Part shown: positions 8,801 through 16,376 of the stretch, piece after piece
Position numbering within the stretch: position 1 is the stretch's first letter
Layout: each line of letters starts with the position of its first letter
NCBI RefSeq assembly: GCF_002482975.1
Contig: NZ_DLHA01000032.1
Span: 514,304 to 578,303 of the forward strand
Length of the DNA stretch: 64,000 nt
Origin: Flavobacterium sp. UBA7680
GTDB taxonomy: Bacteria; Bacteroidota; Bacteroidia; Flavobacteriales; Flavobacteriaceae
Direction of reading: 5' to 3'
Made by a program: the position numbers and the translations under genes
The notes under the pieces: generated by a model
What the model was told of the DNA's origin: nothing
Databases searched by the model: none
The model's input: the letters and a program-made list of their open reading frames with translations, nothing else

Positions 8801-9087
8801 CTGCACGAGAAGCTGCGGCGCTGCGTCTTCGTCCGATTATCATGACATCTGTGGCGATGATTGCGGGAATGTTACCAATGGCAATTGGACACGGTGAAGG
8901 CGGCGATCAGGTTTCTCCGTTAGGAAGAGCGGTTATTGGAGGATTATTATTTTCTACTTTTGCCGTATTATTAATTCTTCCTCAGATTTTTGCCTGGGCA
9001 CAAGAAAAAACATCGACACAATCTGTTTCTTTAGATCCTGAAGACGAAGAAAGCATCCATTATATCTCATCATTAAAATCAAAATAA
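5812..9087 (+). CDS. RND efflux pump with an EF-hand-like loop
   Basis: This 1091-residue inner-membrane RND permease has two six-helix halves and two periplasmic pore domains, the AcrB plan, but differs in three visible ways. First, TM4 carries LVDES (D400, E401) instead of the usual DD pair. Second, TM10 reads GVSIANAV, so alanine 975 replaces the conserved proton-relay lysine. Third, the cytoplasmic loop joining the halves is lengthened (about 495-560) and contains a complete EF-hand-type loop, DTDNNGKISLFE, at residues 533-544. The family couples proton influx to export of hydrophobic compounds or metals, but the substrate is unknown. Twelve bases follow the TolC-like gene, and it overlaps the adaptor gene by TAATG. 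Confidence 0.93.
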   Translation: MNLIRFALRKPISILVLVAGLFFFGIGAIKDIKVDILPKMNLPVIYIAHPFGGYTPDQMEAYFAKNYVNVLPFSNGIKSVETKNIQGLMIMKLTYYEGTNMAQAAAELSALSNRIQAAFPPGTQPPFIIRFDASSLPIGQLVLSSKIRSNNELQDLANVYVRASFTAIPGLLSPAPFGGSPRTIEVNVDPDLLRSHNMTPDQIVEAIRLNNQTAPSGNVRMGDKNYITPTNNTIKEVKDFEQIPLFKGGVQNLKLGDVASVKDGADITAGYALVNGKRSVYISIAKAGDASTWDVVQKLKSELPKIQSTLPEDVKLSYEFDQSVYVINSVKSLITEGIIGAVLTGLMVLLFLGDKRAALIVILTIPISIISGVLFLKLFGQTINLMSLSGLALAIGILVDESTVTIENIHQHLDMGKPKALAIWDACQEIALPKLLILLCILAVFAPAFTMVGIPGALFLPLALAIGFSMVISFLLSQTFVPVMANWIMKGHEKHEHGPEITDDEAEFRDCGLTPESERDLITQKKGYVEKLDTDNNGKISLFERFKIRFMRTLDRLFPYKKATSIIYLVSATALAVVFIGFIGKDVFPKTNSSQFQLRMRAVDGTRLERTEEQARIVLKELEKMVGKEHIGITSVYVGQHPSLFSINPIYLFMAGSHEAVFQVSLKEYHVDMDEFKDDFRARLKKVLPNTKVSFEPIELTDKVLSQGSPTPIEIRIAGKDKKRNELYANQIVDKLKAISYFRDVQIGQPIHYPAMNIDIDRTRAAELGVDMNDISRSLVASTSSSRYTEKNTWVDERAGLSYNVQVQVPLNKMKSKTDIGEIPVLRNSIRPVLSDVAKITPTFVSGENDNLGAMPYITVTANINQTDLGTASKDVGKTISSLGELPRGLFISPIGLSTVLSETLSSLQTGLLVAVFVIFLMLAANFQSFKVSLVILTTIPAVVLGALLMLTLTGSTLNLQSYMGIIMSVGVSIANAVLLVTNAEQLRKRNGNALESAREAAALRLRPIIMTSVAMIAGMLPMAIGHGEGGDQVSPLGRAVIGGLLFSTFAVLLILPQIFAWAQEKTSTQSVSLDPEDEESIHYISSLKSK

Positions 9088-10172
9088 TGAATAATAAAAT
9101 ACAATATAGCGCGCTGTTTTTTGCAGCATTATTTTTCCTTAACAGCTGTAATTCAAAGAAAGAAGAACCTGTTGTGGCAGAAATCGAACCTAAAACTGAA
9201 ACGTTTCTTTTAGAAAAAGAAAAACTAAGTACAGAATTGCGTTTACCAGCCGAATTAACTGGTTTTCAACAAGTAGATTTATACGCAAAAGTGAGCAGTT
9301 TCGTAAAATTATTGAAAGTTGACATTGGTTCTAAAGTAAAAAAAGGACAGCTTTTAATTGTTTTAGAAGCTCCGGAAATTAGTTCGCAGCTTGCTGCAGC
9401 CGAATCGAGATTAAAATCGATGGAAGCGATTTATGCTACCAGCAAAAGCACTTACAACCGTTTGTATGAAACAAGCAAGGTTGAAGGAACGATTTCTAAA
9501 AATGATTTAGAAATGGCAAGCGGAAAAAAGAATTCTGATTACGCACAATACCAAGCCGCAATTGCAGCTCACAAAGAAGTTTCGATTATAAGAGGTTATC
9601 TTGAAATTCGCGCTCCGTTTGATGGCGTTGTGGCGGCAAGAAACGTGAATTTAGGAACATTTGTTGGTCCGGCAGGAAAAGGCTCAGATTTGCCTTTATT
9701 GACGATTCAACAGCAGGATAAATTACGTTTGGCGGTTTCTATTCCGGAATTATATACAGGATATTTACACGAAGGCGACGAAATGAGTTTTAATGTAAAA
9801 TCATTACCTGAAACTTTTAAAGCTAAAATTACCAGAATGTCTGGTGCTTTAGATTTAAAATTGCGTTCTGAGCGTGTTGAAATGGATGTTGTAAATACAA
9901 AAAAAGATTTATTACCTGGAATGGTTGCCGAAGTTTTATTACCGCTTAACGCGAAAGACAGCACATTTGTAGTTCCGAAATCGGCAGTGGTGAATTCTGC
10001 TGAAGGTTTGTTTGTAATTAGAGTTGTAAACCATAAAGCAAACAGAGTTGACATTAAAAAGGGAAGAGAAATCGACGATAAAATCGAAATTTTCGGAGAT
10101 TTAAGCCTGAAAGATAAACTGGTAAAAATTGCCAGCGAAGAAACTAAGGAAGGCGATATCATAAACGAATAA
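9087..10172 (+). CDS. RND periplasmic adaptor lipoprotein
   Basis: This 361-residue membrane-fusion protein has a lipoprotein signal ending LNSC (C21), so it is tethered by lipid to the inner membrane. The biotinyl-lipoyl-like hairpin is split around a coiled coil: SKVKKGQLLIVLEAPE on one side and YLEIRAPFDGVVAARNVNLG on the other. A beta-barrel and membrane-proximal domain follow (about 195-350). It joins the RND pump to the TolC-like channel of the same operon. The start overlaps the pump stop as TAATG, so equimolar translation is likely. Confidence 0.92.
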   Translation: MNNKIQYSALFFAALFFLNSCNSKKEEPVVAEIEPKTETFLLEKEKLSTELRLPAELTGFQQVDLYAKVSSFVKLLKVDIGSKVKKGQLLIVLEAPEISSQLAAAESRLKSMEAIYATSKSTYNRLYETSKVEGTISKNDLEMASGKKNSDYAQYQAAIAAHKEVSIIRGYLEIRAPFDGVVAARNVNLGTFVGPAGKGSDLPLLTIQQQDKLRLAVSIPELYTGYLHEGDEMSFNVKSLPETFKAKITRMSGALDLKLRSERVEMDVVNTKKDLLPGMVAEVLLPLNAKDSTFVVPKSAVVNSAEGLFVIRVVNHKANRVDIKKGREIDDKIEIFGDLSLKDKLVKIASEETKEGDIINE

Positions 10173-10213
10173 CCTGCGTTTAGTCTTCAATTTAGTGATT
10201 ACCAAAAACTGTA

Positions 10214-10261
10214 CGCATTCTTGAATGCGGCATTTTAAAATTGTTACTGATTTTAAAATGC
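10214..10261. other. Two abutting hairpins in the efflux operon 3' region
   Basis: CGCATT-CTTG-AATGCG (10214-10229) is followed without a gap by GCATTTTAAAA (10230-10240), which pairs perfectly with TTTTAAAATGC (10251-10261). Together with the terminator at 10281 they form three consecutive stem-loops after the adaptor gene, perhaps an mRNA-stabilising 3' end. Confidence 0.5.
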
Positions 10262-10280
10262 AAATCTAAAATTTGCCTTG

Positions 10281-10315
10281 AAGGACGGTACTTGATATAG
10301 TGCCGTCCTTTTTTT
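10281..10315 (+). terminator. Terminator of the TolC-RND-adaptor operon
   Basis: AAGGACGGTA pairs with TGCCGTCCTT (one G-U pair) and is followed by a run of seven T residues. It is the third hairpin after the adaptor gene. Confidence 0.9.
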
Positions 10316-10342
10316 GTTTAATAAACAGGTAAAAATACGTAG

Positions 10343-10371
10343 TTGTTTAGAATGGTAAATTGATATTTTTG
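10343..10371 (+). promoter_or_regulatory. Bacteroidota-type promoter for the candidate defence cassette
   Basis: TTG at 10343 and TATTTTTG at 10364, separated by 18 bases, match the TTG-N19-TAnnTTTG consensus closely. The element lies 84 bases before the ATG at 10455. Confidence 0.55.
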
Positions 10372-10454
10372 ATAAAATGAATTAATTCTTTCCTGAATAA
10401 CAATTTATCAAGACTATTAAGTTTTCAGTAACTCAAAAAGTTAGCTATTTTAAT

Positions 10455-11717
10455 ATGAAACATTTAGATTTTATAAAAAGCTATAATAATTTAGCTAATG
10501 ACAATATTATTCGTGATCAAGCATACACAATAAAAATTCCTAAAGAAAACTTTGAAGCTACCTATGATCTTCTTGGACTTCATAAATTTGTTGAAGAGCA
10601 AAACGAAGGTTGGAATGCTATAAGCAATAAGAATCATTTCAATGAGTCTATTAATTTTTTCTCAAGGCTTTTATTAAGTATAGAAAATGGAGTAACAAAT
10701 CCTCTAGCAAATCCTTTAGAAACAAATAAAAATATTAATAGAATTTTAAGCAATATAAAAAATACAATCCTTCTTTATAATTCACCAAAAACAATTTTTC
10801 TATTAAATCTTAATAATAAATATCCTGAACTTTTTACAGGTGCTTTTGATGCACTTATTGAAAGTGTACAACCGGTTAATATCTCTAACAAAAATTATTT
10901 AAAAGGATTAATATTATCTCTGAATTTTGAAATGGAAGATTTCGATGTTCTTTCACCGAAAGAAAGTCAAGAAATGTCTTTTTCCAATATGCGAAACAAG
11001 TTTCAACATGATACTAATGAAGACAGTCAAAGATTTACAGAATTGCTTAAAAATTCAGAGAAAGACTCTATAGACGAAATTGAAAATTTAAAGAAAATAC
11101 AAAACGAATGGAAAGATACTTTCTCAAAAATTTATAATGAGTGGACTGAGAAAGTTGAAAATGAAATGACTAAAAGTCAAGTGGCAGCTATAAAACTTCT
11201 AAAAAAATCTTTGCAATCGAAAATAGAACTGGAACAAACTTATCGTGAACAAATGAAATTTCAGGTTCCTGCCGAATATTGGAAACAAAGAGCTACAGAA
11301 TTAAATAATGAAGGCCATAAATTTATGAGATGGCTAATTATTCTTGTTATTATAGGAGCATCTATGCTTTTTCTTTTATTATGGCTAACTCCTGAAGATA
11401 TGCTAGAGAGCATTTTCTCAAAGGAACCAGTTCGGGCTATTAGATGGTCTATTATTTTCATAACATTTATTTCTTTTCTCTTTTTTGGAATTCAAGCAGT
11501 TAAAAAAGCAATGTTTTCAAGTTTTCATTTAGCCAGAGATGCGGAAGAAAGGGAAAAACTTACTGTTTTCTATTTATCCTTAATTAAAGATAGTACAATT
11601 ACACAAGAAGATAGAAGTCTTATATTGCAATCACTTTTTAGTCGTGCAGATACTGGAATGTTGAAAGATGATGGAAATCCAACTATGCCAGGAATATTTG
11701 ATAAAATTAAAGGATAA
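10455..11717 (+). CDS. DUF6161-like two-helix membrane protein, candidate defence gene
   Basis: This 420-residue protein has a long soluble N-terminal part without a recognised enzyme motif (1-190) and a charged coiled-coil stretch (about 195-270). Two membrane helices follow (291-311 and 329-347), then a conserved-looking cytoplasmic tail with SSFHLARDAEEREKLTVFY and SLFSRADTGMLK. The tail resembles DUF6161 proteins, which I recall near phage-defence genes; the function is unknown. It is AT-rich compared with the efflux genes before it and is followed, after 254 bases holding a GC-rich palindrome, by an ATPase and an HNH nuclease gene on the same strand. A membrane-anchoring or membrane-damaging role is inference. 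Confidence 0.65.
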   Translation: MKHLDFIKSYNNLANDNIIRDQAYTIKIPKENFEATYDLLGLHKFVEEQNEGWNAISNKNHFNESINFFSRLLLSIENGVTNPLANPLETNKNINRILSNIKNTILLYNSPKTIFLLNLNNKYPELFTGAFDALIESVQPVNISNKNYLKGLILSLNFEMEDFDVLSPKESQEMSFSNMRNKFQHDTNEDSQRFTELLKNSEKDSIDEIENLKKIQNEWKDTFSKIYNEWTEKVENEMTKSQVAAIKLLKKSLQSKIELEQTYREQMKFQVPAEYWKQRATELNNEGHKFMRWLIILVIIGASMLFLLLWLTPEDMLESIFSKEPVRAIRWSIIFITFISFLFFGIQAVKKAMFSSFHLARDAEEREKLTVFYLSLIKDSTITQEDRSLILQSLFSRADTGMLKDDGNPTMPGIFDKIKG

Positions 11718-11728
11718 ATTAGCCTCCA

Positions 11729-11810
11729 GCTGACGCGAGCGTCCCGCTCGTGTAATATTCCTTTTGAATTAAAATGGTAATACGTTCACGAGCTGGACGC
11801 TCGCGCCAGC
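11729..11810. repeat. GC-rich REP-like inverted repeat
   Basis: Two 24-base arms (11729-11752 and 11787-11810) are inverted copies with two mismatches around a 34-base AT-rich spacer. They contain GACGCGAGCGTCC-like words and are far richer in G+C than the flanking sequence. The element lies between the DUF6161-like gene and the ATPase gene and has the look of a dispersed palindromic repeat. Confidence 0.7.
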
Positions 11811-11971
11811 AGGGGCATTTTTTATTTATTATAAAAAATAATTCTTCTTTGTGGTTTTCCGTAAAATAAATAATTAAATAAGATATATATTTATCACTTT
11901 AAAGAAAAATATCTAAGTCGAATATATTCACCAATCCTAATAAGCCTTATCGCAATTATTTCAAAAAACAT

Positions 11972-13324
11972 ATGATTAATACATTTAAGAAAGGAAACAA
12001 AAGTTATAATCTCTATGATAATAATTATCATAAAAATCAAAATATTTTTACTGTTATTGTGGGAAAAAATGGAACTGGTAAAAGCAGACTTTTAAATGAT
12101 ATAATAAGTAATTTTGTCCCTGTTAGAGAAGGAAGGCATGTGGACATTGTTGTATCATATAAAGAAAAATTAAATCCTAAAATCGATTTAGAGTTTTCTA
12201 AAACTCCTGATAAAATAATTGCAGTATCAACAAGCCCTTATGACAAATTTCCACTTCCTCCAATATTCGGGCCTATAAATCTTGAAAATGAATATTATTC
12301 TTATATAGGAATTAGAGATTTAAGAACAACTAATTTTTCTATGGGCTTTATGTCCAAAATTATTGGACAATTACTATATATAAGAAGCATTGATTCATAT
12401 CATTTTAGCAAAATTATAGAAGTATTGAATTATTTGGGTTATTCAGAAGAATTACATATTGCAATTGATTTTCGAATTTTAAGAAGTCAGATACAGCTTT
12501 TACTTAATAGTGATGATCCAGAAAAAGATTTTTTAAATATTTTTTTAAGAACTAATAATCTACACCGTCCTTATTCGAGTTTTTTCAAAAATGAAGACGA
12601 TAGTTTGAATATTGAAAGACTTAATAGGCTATTAAGTATATTAGATCAAATTAAAGAAAAAAGAAAAACTGTTTACAACTTAATTTTAAACTCAACGATA
12701 ATTGATTCTGAGCTTAAAATAGATGATATACTCTTTTTGATTGAAGCTGGAATAGTAAAGCTTCGTGATGTAGGATTACGTAAATTAAATACTGATAATA
12801 TCTATAAAATAAGTGAGGCAAGTTCTGGCGAGCAATGTATTTTCACAACATTGATTGGTATTAGTTGTAATATTGCCGATAACTCGCTAATATTAATTGA
12901 TGAACCTGAAATTTCTTTACATCCTGAATGGCAAGAAAGATATATCACATTATTAATTGAAACATTTCAAAACTTCAAAAACTGTCATTTTATAATAGCA
13001 ACTCACTCTCCTCAACTTATTTCAAAATTATCAATAGAAAATTGCTATATACTTCAGATGGATACTAAAGAATTAAAGAACGCTAAATACTATGCAAATA
13101 ATTCTATAGACTTTCAATTAGCTAATGTTTTCAATTCTCCAGGTTTTAAAAATGAATATTTAAGTCGAATAGCATTTTCAATTATTTCAAAAGTAGGGAA
13201 AAACAAAAAGTTTGATGAAGATGATTTAAAAAATTATCAACTCATAAAATCTCAAATTAAATTTCTACAGGAAAATGATCCTATAGTTCATCTTTATAAT
13301 TTAATAAAGGATCTAAAAAAGTAA
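11972..13324 (+). CDS. PtuA/OLD-like AAA ATPase, candidate defence gene
   Basis: This 450-residue SMC/RecF-type ATPase carries Walker A GKNGTGKS at 31-38 and an ABC-like signature SSGEQ at 284-288. Walker B is LILIDEPEISLHPEWQ (D310, E311) and the switch histidine is H345 in IIATHSPQLIS. Between Walker A and the signature lies a helical insert (about 110-270), as in PtuA, RloC or OLD ATPases that act with nucleases. It has no nuclease domain of its own and no TOPRIM. Its stop is two bases before the HNH gene, so the pair is one transcription unit and resembles the PtuA-PtuB pair of Septu. Its AT-rich composition suggests horizontal acquisition. Confidence 0.85.
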   Translation: MINTFKKGNKSYNLYDNNYHKNQNIFTVIVGKNGTGKSRLLNDIISNFVPVREGRHVDIVVSYKEKLNPKIDLEFSKTPDKIIAVSTSPYDKFPLPPIFGPINLENEYYSYIGIRDLRTTNFSMGFMSKIIGQLLYIRSIDSYHFSKIIEVLNYLGYSEELHIAIDFRILRSQIQLLLNSDDPEKDFLNIFLRTNNLHRPYSSFFKNEDDSLNIERLNRLLSILDQIKEKRKTVYNLILNSTIIDSELKIDDILFLIEAGIVKLRDVGLRKLNTDNIYKISEASSGEQCIFTTLIGISCNIADNSLILIDEPEISLHPEWQERYITLLIETFQNFKNCHFIIATHSPQLISKLSIENCYILQMDTKELKNAKYYANNSIDFQLANVFNSPGFKNEYLSRIAFSIISKVGKNKKFDEDDLKNYQLIKSQIKFLQENDPIVHLYNLIKDLKK

Positions 13325-13326
13325 AG

Positions 13327-13977
13327 ATGGCAGATATTGAAACACCAATTAGTTTTTCTAAAGACTTAAAAAAAATAATTAACCAAAAATTATCCGATCC
13401 TAATTTTAAATACCAAGATTGGTCTAATGAAGACTTGCTAGATTTACGAAGATATATTAGGAACTATTATAGAGATCTAACTAAGAAATGTGTTTACTGT
13501 AGAAAAGACGTTTCTTTGCAATCAGCTAATAATTGTCATGTTGAGCATATTATTCCCAAGAGTACTGACCCATTAAAATTTATCTTCGAACCTAAAAACC
13601 TTTGTGTACTTTGTAGTGATTGTAATGAAATTAAGAAAAACAAAGAAGTTGAAGATAAAGTTCTAAAAAGAAATACAGCGTATAGCGAATATCCCAGATC
13701 TTCCGAATCTTTCTTAATTTTTCATCCTCATTTCGATAATTATGATGATCATATTTTTAAATGTGAGGACATTTATATTGATTTAACACCTAAAGGTTCC
13801 TATACAATGTATGTTTGCAAATTAAATAGAAAAGTGCACAAATTTGGAATAGAACCCGTTTTATTAAGCCAATCTGCTTTATTTGATTTATTTAATGCAA
13901 TTATGAACGAAAGTAATTTCACTAAACAAAACATACTATTAAATAAACTTCGAGCATACTTTATTAAGTCTTCATAA
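13327..13977 (+). CDS. PtuB-like HNH endonuclease, candidate defence gene
   Basis: This 216-residue protein has a zinc-bound HNH (beta-beta-alpha-metal) nuclease core between about 50 and 105. C55 and C58 form the first CxxC, HVEHIIPKS supplies H71 and the catalytic H74, and C93-x2-C96-x2-C99-N100 closes the fold. HxEH followed by a PKS turn is the layout of PtuB and retron-associated HNH effectors. The C-terminal 110 residues match nothing I recognise and may bind the ATPase. The start is two bases after the ATPase stop. Cleavage of invader or host nucleic acid when the ATPase is triggered is the expected role by analogy. Confidence 0.85.
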   Translation: MADIETPISFSKDLKKIINQKLSDPNFKYQDWSNEDLLDLRRYIRNYYRDLTKKCVYCRKDVSLQSANNCHVEHIIPKSTDPLKFIFEPKNLCVLCSDCNEIKKNKEVEDKVLKRNTAYSEYPRSSESFLIFHPHFDNYDDHIFKCEDIYIDLTPKGSYTMYVCKLNRKVHKFGIEPVLLSQSALFDLFNAIMNESNFTKQNILLNKLRAYFIKSS

Positions 13978-14027
13978 GATTTTGTACTGAGTCGTAGTAT
14001 GTGCTGTGAACATAAAATAAGAAGTTA

Positions 14028-14060
14028 AAAAACCTCGATTTTTTCAAATCGAGGTTTTTT
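14028..14060. terminator. Bidirectional terminator after the HNH gene
   Basis: AAAACCTCGATTT pairs perfectly with AAATCGAGGTTTT around a short loop, with A and T runs on the outer sides. It separates the HNH gene (+) from the convergent small gene at 14069 (-). Confidence 0.9.
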
Positions 14061-14068
14061 ATAAAATT

Positions 14069-14302
14069 CTATTCCTTCTCCAAATAAGGATTCAAAACTT
14101 CAGCCAATTCATTCAGCCAAAAAAAGCTGTTTTCTAAGTTATCAATTCCGGTTTGAAGGGTTTCATGTTCTCGCATAACGCCTAAAGCAAGGATATAATT
14201 TACCTGCCTTATTGCTTTGGCCATGTCTTGCGGATCAATTTTAGTAGTGAAGAAATTTAGAAGTCTTGTTTCAGCTTCTTTGGAAAGTGTGTTTGTATTC
14301 AT
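14069..14302 (-). CDS. Small hypothetical helical protein
   Basis: I do not recognise this 77-residue soluble protein. It is predicted all-helical, with two segments (TRLLNFFTTKIDPQDMAKAI and an ILALGVMREHE stretch) joined to an acidic C-terminus. The open frame reaches back to a TTG at 14317, but the ATG at 14302 is preferred because it needs no rare start codon. A TATATTTG element on the minus strand at 14441-14448 could be its promoter. It is a single gene convergent with the HNH gene; no role in the defence cassette is implied. Confidence 0.6.
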   Translation of the reverse strand: MNTNTLSKEAETRLLNFFTTKIDPQDMAKAIRQVNYILALGVMREHETLQTGIDNLENSFFWLNELAEVLNPYLEKE

Positions 14303-14571
14303 AATCCTAAAATTCAATGGTTTGACGCTTATAATTAGTTGTTTAAAATGCTAATAATGCTCACAGTTGTCGAATCCCACATATTAAAAATTGTAGGTTT
14401 CACATTGTATAATACTGTCGTCTGTAATTTTTAGGAATGACAAATATAGTAAAAGTTTTTTAATATTTATATTCTTTTTCTTACAATTGATATTTCTTAT
14501 TTAGACAACAAATAAGAAAATCAAATTACCTCAAAAGCATTAAATCATAATCAAAAATTAATACATTTGAA

Positions 14572-14579
14572 AAAAGCCT
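14572..14579 (+). promoter_or_regulatory. Probable -7 element of the orphan-gene cluster
   Basis: TACATTTG fits TAnnTTTG exactly and lies 18 bases before the ATG at 14598, giving a very short leader. No TTG -33 partner is seen at the standard spacing. Confidence 0.4.
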
Positions 14580-14597
14580 TTTGAAACCAAATTCTAT

Positions 14598-15095
14598 ATG
14601 AAGATAAAGCCATTTAAAATTATTCTGCCTCTTTTAACTTTCCTTTCGTTGGGTTGCAAAAACCCTGAAAAAAAGAAAATTGTCAATCAAGAATCTAACG
14701 AAATGACAGAAGCTGATTTACTTAATCATGTCAGACTTGCTATAAATCCAAAATTTCAAGATTGGGTTTTATTCGAAAACGGAACTTATATAATTTTTGA
14801 CAATGCAGACACTATTCCAGATTTAGAAAGTGAGGCAATAAAATTAATGAAAGAATTTGGGCCTGTACATGCCGGAGGATCCGCCGGAGACTTTAGCGTT
14901 ACTCATTTAAAGGAAACCGAAGGCTGGGTTGTTTCGGGACATGGCTACGGAATGTATACGTATGTAAGTCCTAACGAACTAAATTCTGAAAAACCAAATG
15001 ATGTTCAAATTGGTCTGGAAGGCAGAAGTAAAAGAAATGCAGATGGTCAAAATCCTGTAATAATACATATAAATCGAAAAACAAACAGCCAATAA
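14598..15095 (+). CDS. Hypothetical lipoprotein
   Basis: This 165-residue protein starts with a lipoprotein signal ending LSLGC (C20) and continues as a soluble alpha/beta domain with a glycine-rich turn (HAGGSAGDFSVTHLKETEGW) and SGHGYGMYTYV. I do not recognise the family. It is the first of a run of five closely spaced plus-strand genes, mixed lipoproteins, membrane proteins and soluble proteins, none of which shows an enzyme motif. It probably sits in the periplasm-facing leaflet or outer membrane. Confidence 0.65.
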   Translation: MKIKPFKIILPLLTFLSLGCKNPEKKKIVNQESNEMTEADLLNHVRLAINPKFQDWVLFENGTYIIFDNADTIPDLESEAIKLMKEFGPVHAGGSAGDFSVTHLKETEGWVVSGHGYGMYTYVSPNELNSEKPNDVQIGLEGRSKRNADGQNPVIIHINRKTNSQ

Positions 15096-15100
15096 AATTT

Positions 15101-15730
15101 ATGATTGAGAGTATTAGTGATTGGGAAAGAAAGCAACAAACTTATTTAATCGTATCTGTAATTTGTTTCATCATTGGGACTTACTTTTTTATAAAAGTCA
15201 TCAGTGGAAGCTATATAATAAAACAATCAGAACTTCAGGTTTATGAAAATCTAATCACTTCAACCGCTCCTCAATTCAAAGAAAGAAAAGGGAAACAAAG
15301 TAAAAAATGGATAGAAATTAACTGCATAAATAATCAAAGTACTTTCGAGATTTCCAGTTATGATTATAGATGTGTTAATGATGATGAAGTACTAAATGAA
15401 ATAAAAGCCGGAGATACAATCTCAATTGCGATTTTAAAAGATGAAATAGACGATTTTGACACAGAAACTTCCTGTGAAATTCATTCGTTAATAAAAAATA
15501 ACAAAGAATATCTAAGCCTTGAATGTAGAAATGAAGAAGATAATGATGATGGAAAATTCGGGTTTTTACTCCTATTTTCTATATCTATTATAACAGCAAT
15601 AGTGCATTCTCTATCTAAAAAACCCAAACTTTTTGATAAAGTCAATCCAGAAATTATAATTGGAATTGCAGTTATAATACTTTTATTTGTTCTTCATTAT
15701 ATATGTAATAAATATTCGATTTTGGATTAA
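15101..15730 (+). CDS. Hypothetical membrane protein with three helices
   Basis: This 209-residue protein has one N-terminal helix (about 15-33), a soluble middle (about 35-145) and two C-terminal helices (about 150-168 and 185-203). The middle part has a beta-rich pattern with paired cysteines (NCINN, YRCVND, SCEIHS, LECRNEE), resembling DUF3592-like domains that sit between membrane helices, though the match is weak. It begins five bases after the preceding lipoprotein stop, so the two are co-transcribed. No function can be assigned. Confidence 0.6.
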   Translation: MIESISDWERKQQTYLIVSVICFIIGTYFFIKVISGSYIIKQSELQVYENLITSTAPQFKERKGKQSKKWIEINCINNQSTFEISSYDYRCVNDDEVLNEIKAGDTISIAILKDEIDDFDTETSCEIHSLIKNNKEYLSLECRNEEDNDDGKFGFLLLFSISIITAIVHSLSKKPKLFDKVNPEIIIGIAVIILLFVLHYICNKYSILD

Positions 15731-15762
15731 TATTACATCAGCTAAAAACCAGAAAATAACTT

Positions 15763-16359
15763 ATGAAAAAAATTATTTCTTTACTATTTCTTGTAGTTCT
15801 TTCTTCATGCGATCAGAATCATTCGAATGAAAAATTTGAAAAGAAAACAGTCGAAAATAAATATTCTTTATCTGTACCGGAAAGTCTTGGCGTTACGACA
15901 GAATTAAATGATCAAGCTTCTTTACAATTACAGAATCAGTTTGACGAATTTTATGTTATTGTAATAGATGAATTAAAAACTGATTTTGTAAATGCTATTG
16001 AAAATAATTTATTAAACACAACACCAGATCTCGATGGATATTACAATGCTACTTTGAATAATTTTAAAAAATCCGGTTTAAAAGATTTTAAGCTCTACGA
16101 TGTAAAGAAAAAGAAAATTAATTCCTCAAATGCTATTGTTTTTTCAGTATCTGGAATCAGCGACGGTTTTAACGTTTTTTATCGATTTGCAATTGTACAG
16201 GGAAAAGACCGATACTATCAAATCATGTCATGGACAGAAGCCAGTAAAGAAAAACAATATGCCGAAAGAATGAATAGAATTCTAGATTCTTTTAATGTAG
16301 AAGAAGCTGGTTATTCGAAAAGCAAAAATCATTTGGCAAAAGACAGAACGAAAAAATAA
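15763..16359 (+). CDS. Hypothetical lipoprotein, PsbP-like fold possible
   Basis: This 198-residue lipoprotein has a signal ending LSSC (C16). The mature part has the beta-strand and helix order of PsbP/DUF1795-type domains: a YSLSVPESLG opening strand, a central helix with DGYYNATLNNFKKSG, then KINSSNAIVFSVSGISDG, a YRFAIVQGKDRYYQI strand and a final helix AERMNRILDSFNV. That assignment is a structural guess. It lies between a membrane protein gene and a small soluble protein gene, 32 bases after the former. Confidence 0.6.
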   Translation: MKKIISLLFLVVLSSCDQNHSNEKFEKKTVENKYSLSVPESLGVTTELNDQASLQLQNQFDEFYVIVIDELKTDFVNAIENNLLNTTPDLDGYYNATLNNFKKSGLKDFKLYDVKKKKINSSNAIVFSVSGISDGFNVFYRFAIVQGKDRYYQIMSWTEASKEKQYAERMNRILDSFNVEEAGYSKSKNHLAKDRTKK

Positions 16360-16376
16360 TTGAAATCTAAAAGCAA

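Noticed and set aside
8379..8843. 154-codon minus-strand frame inside the RND pump gene
   Set aside because: It lies wholly within a strongly supported conserved coding region in another frame and shows no family pattern.
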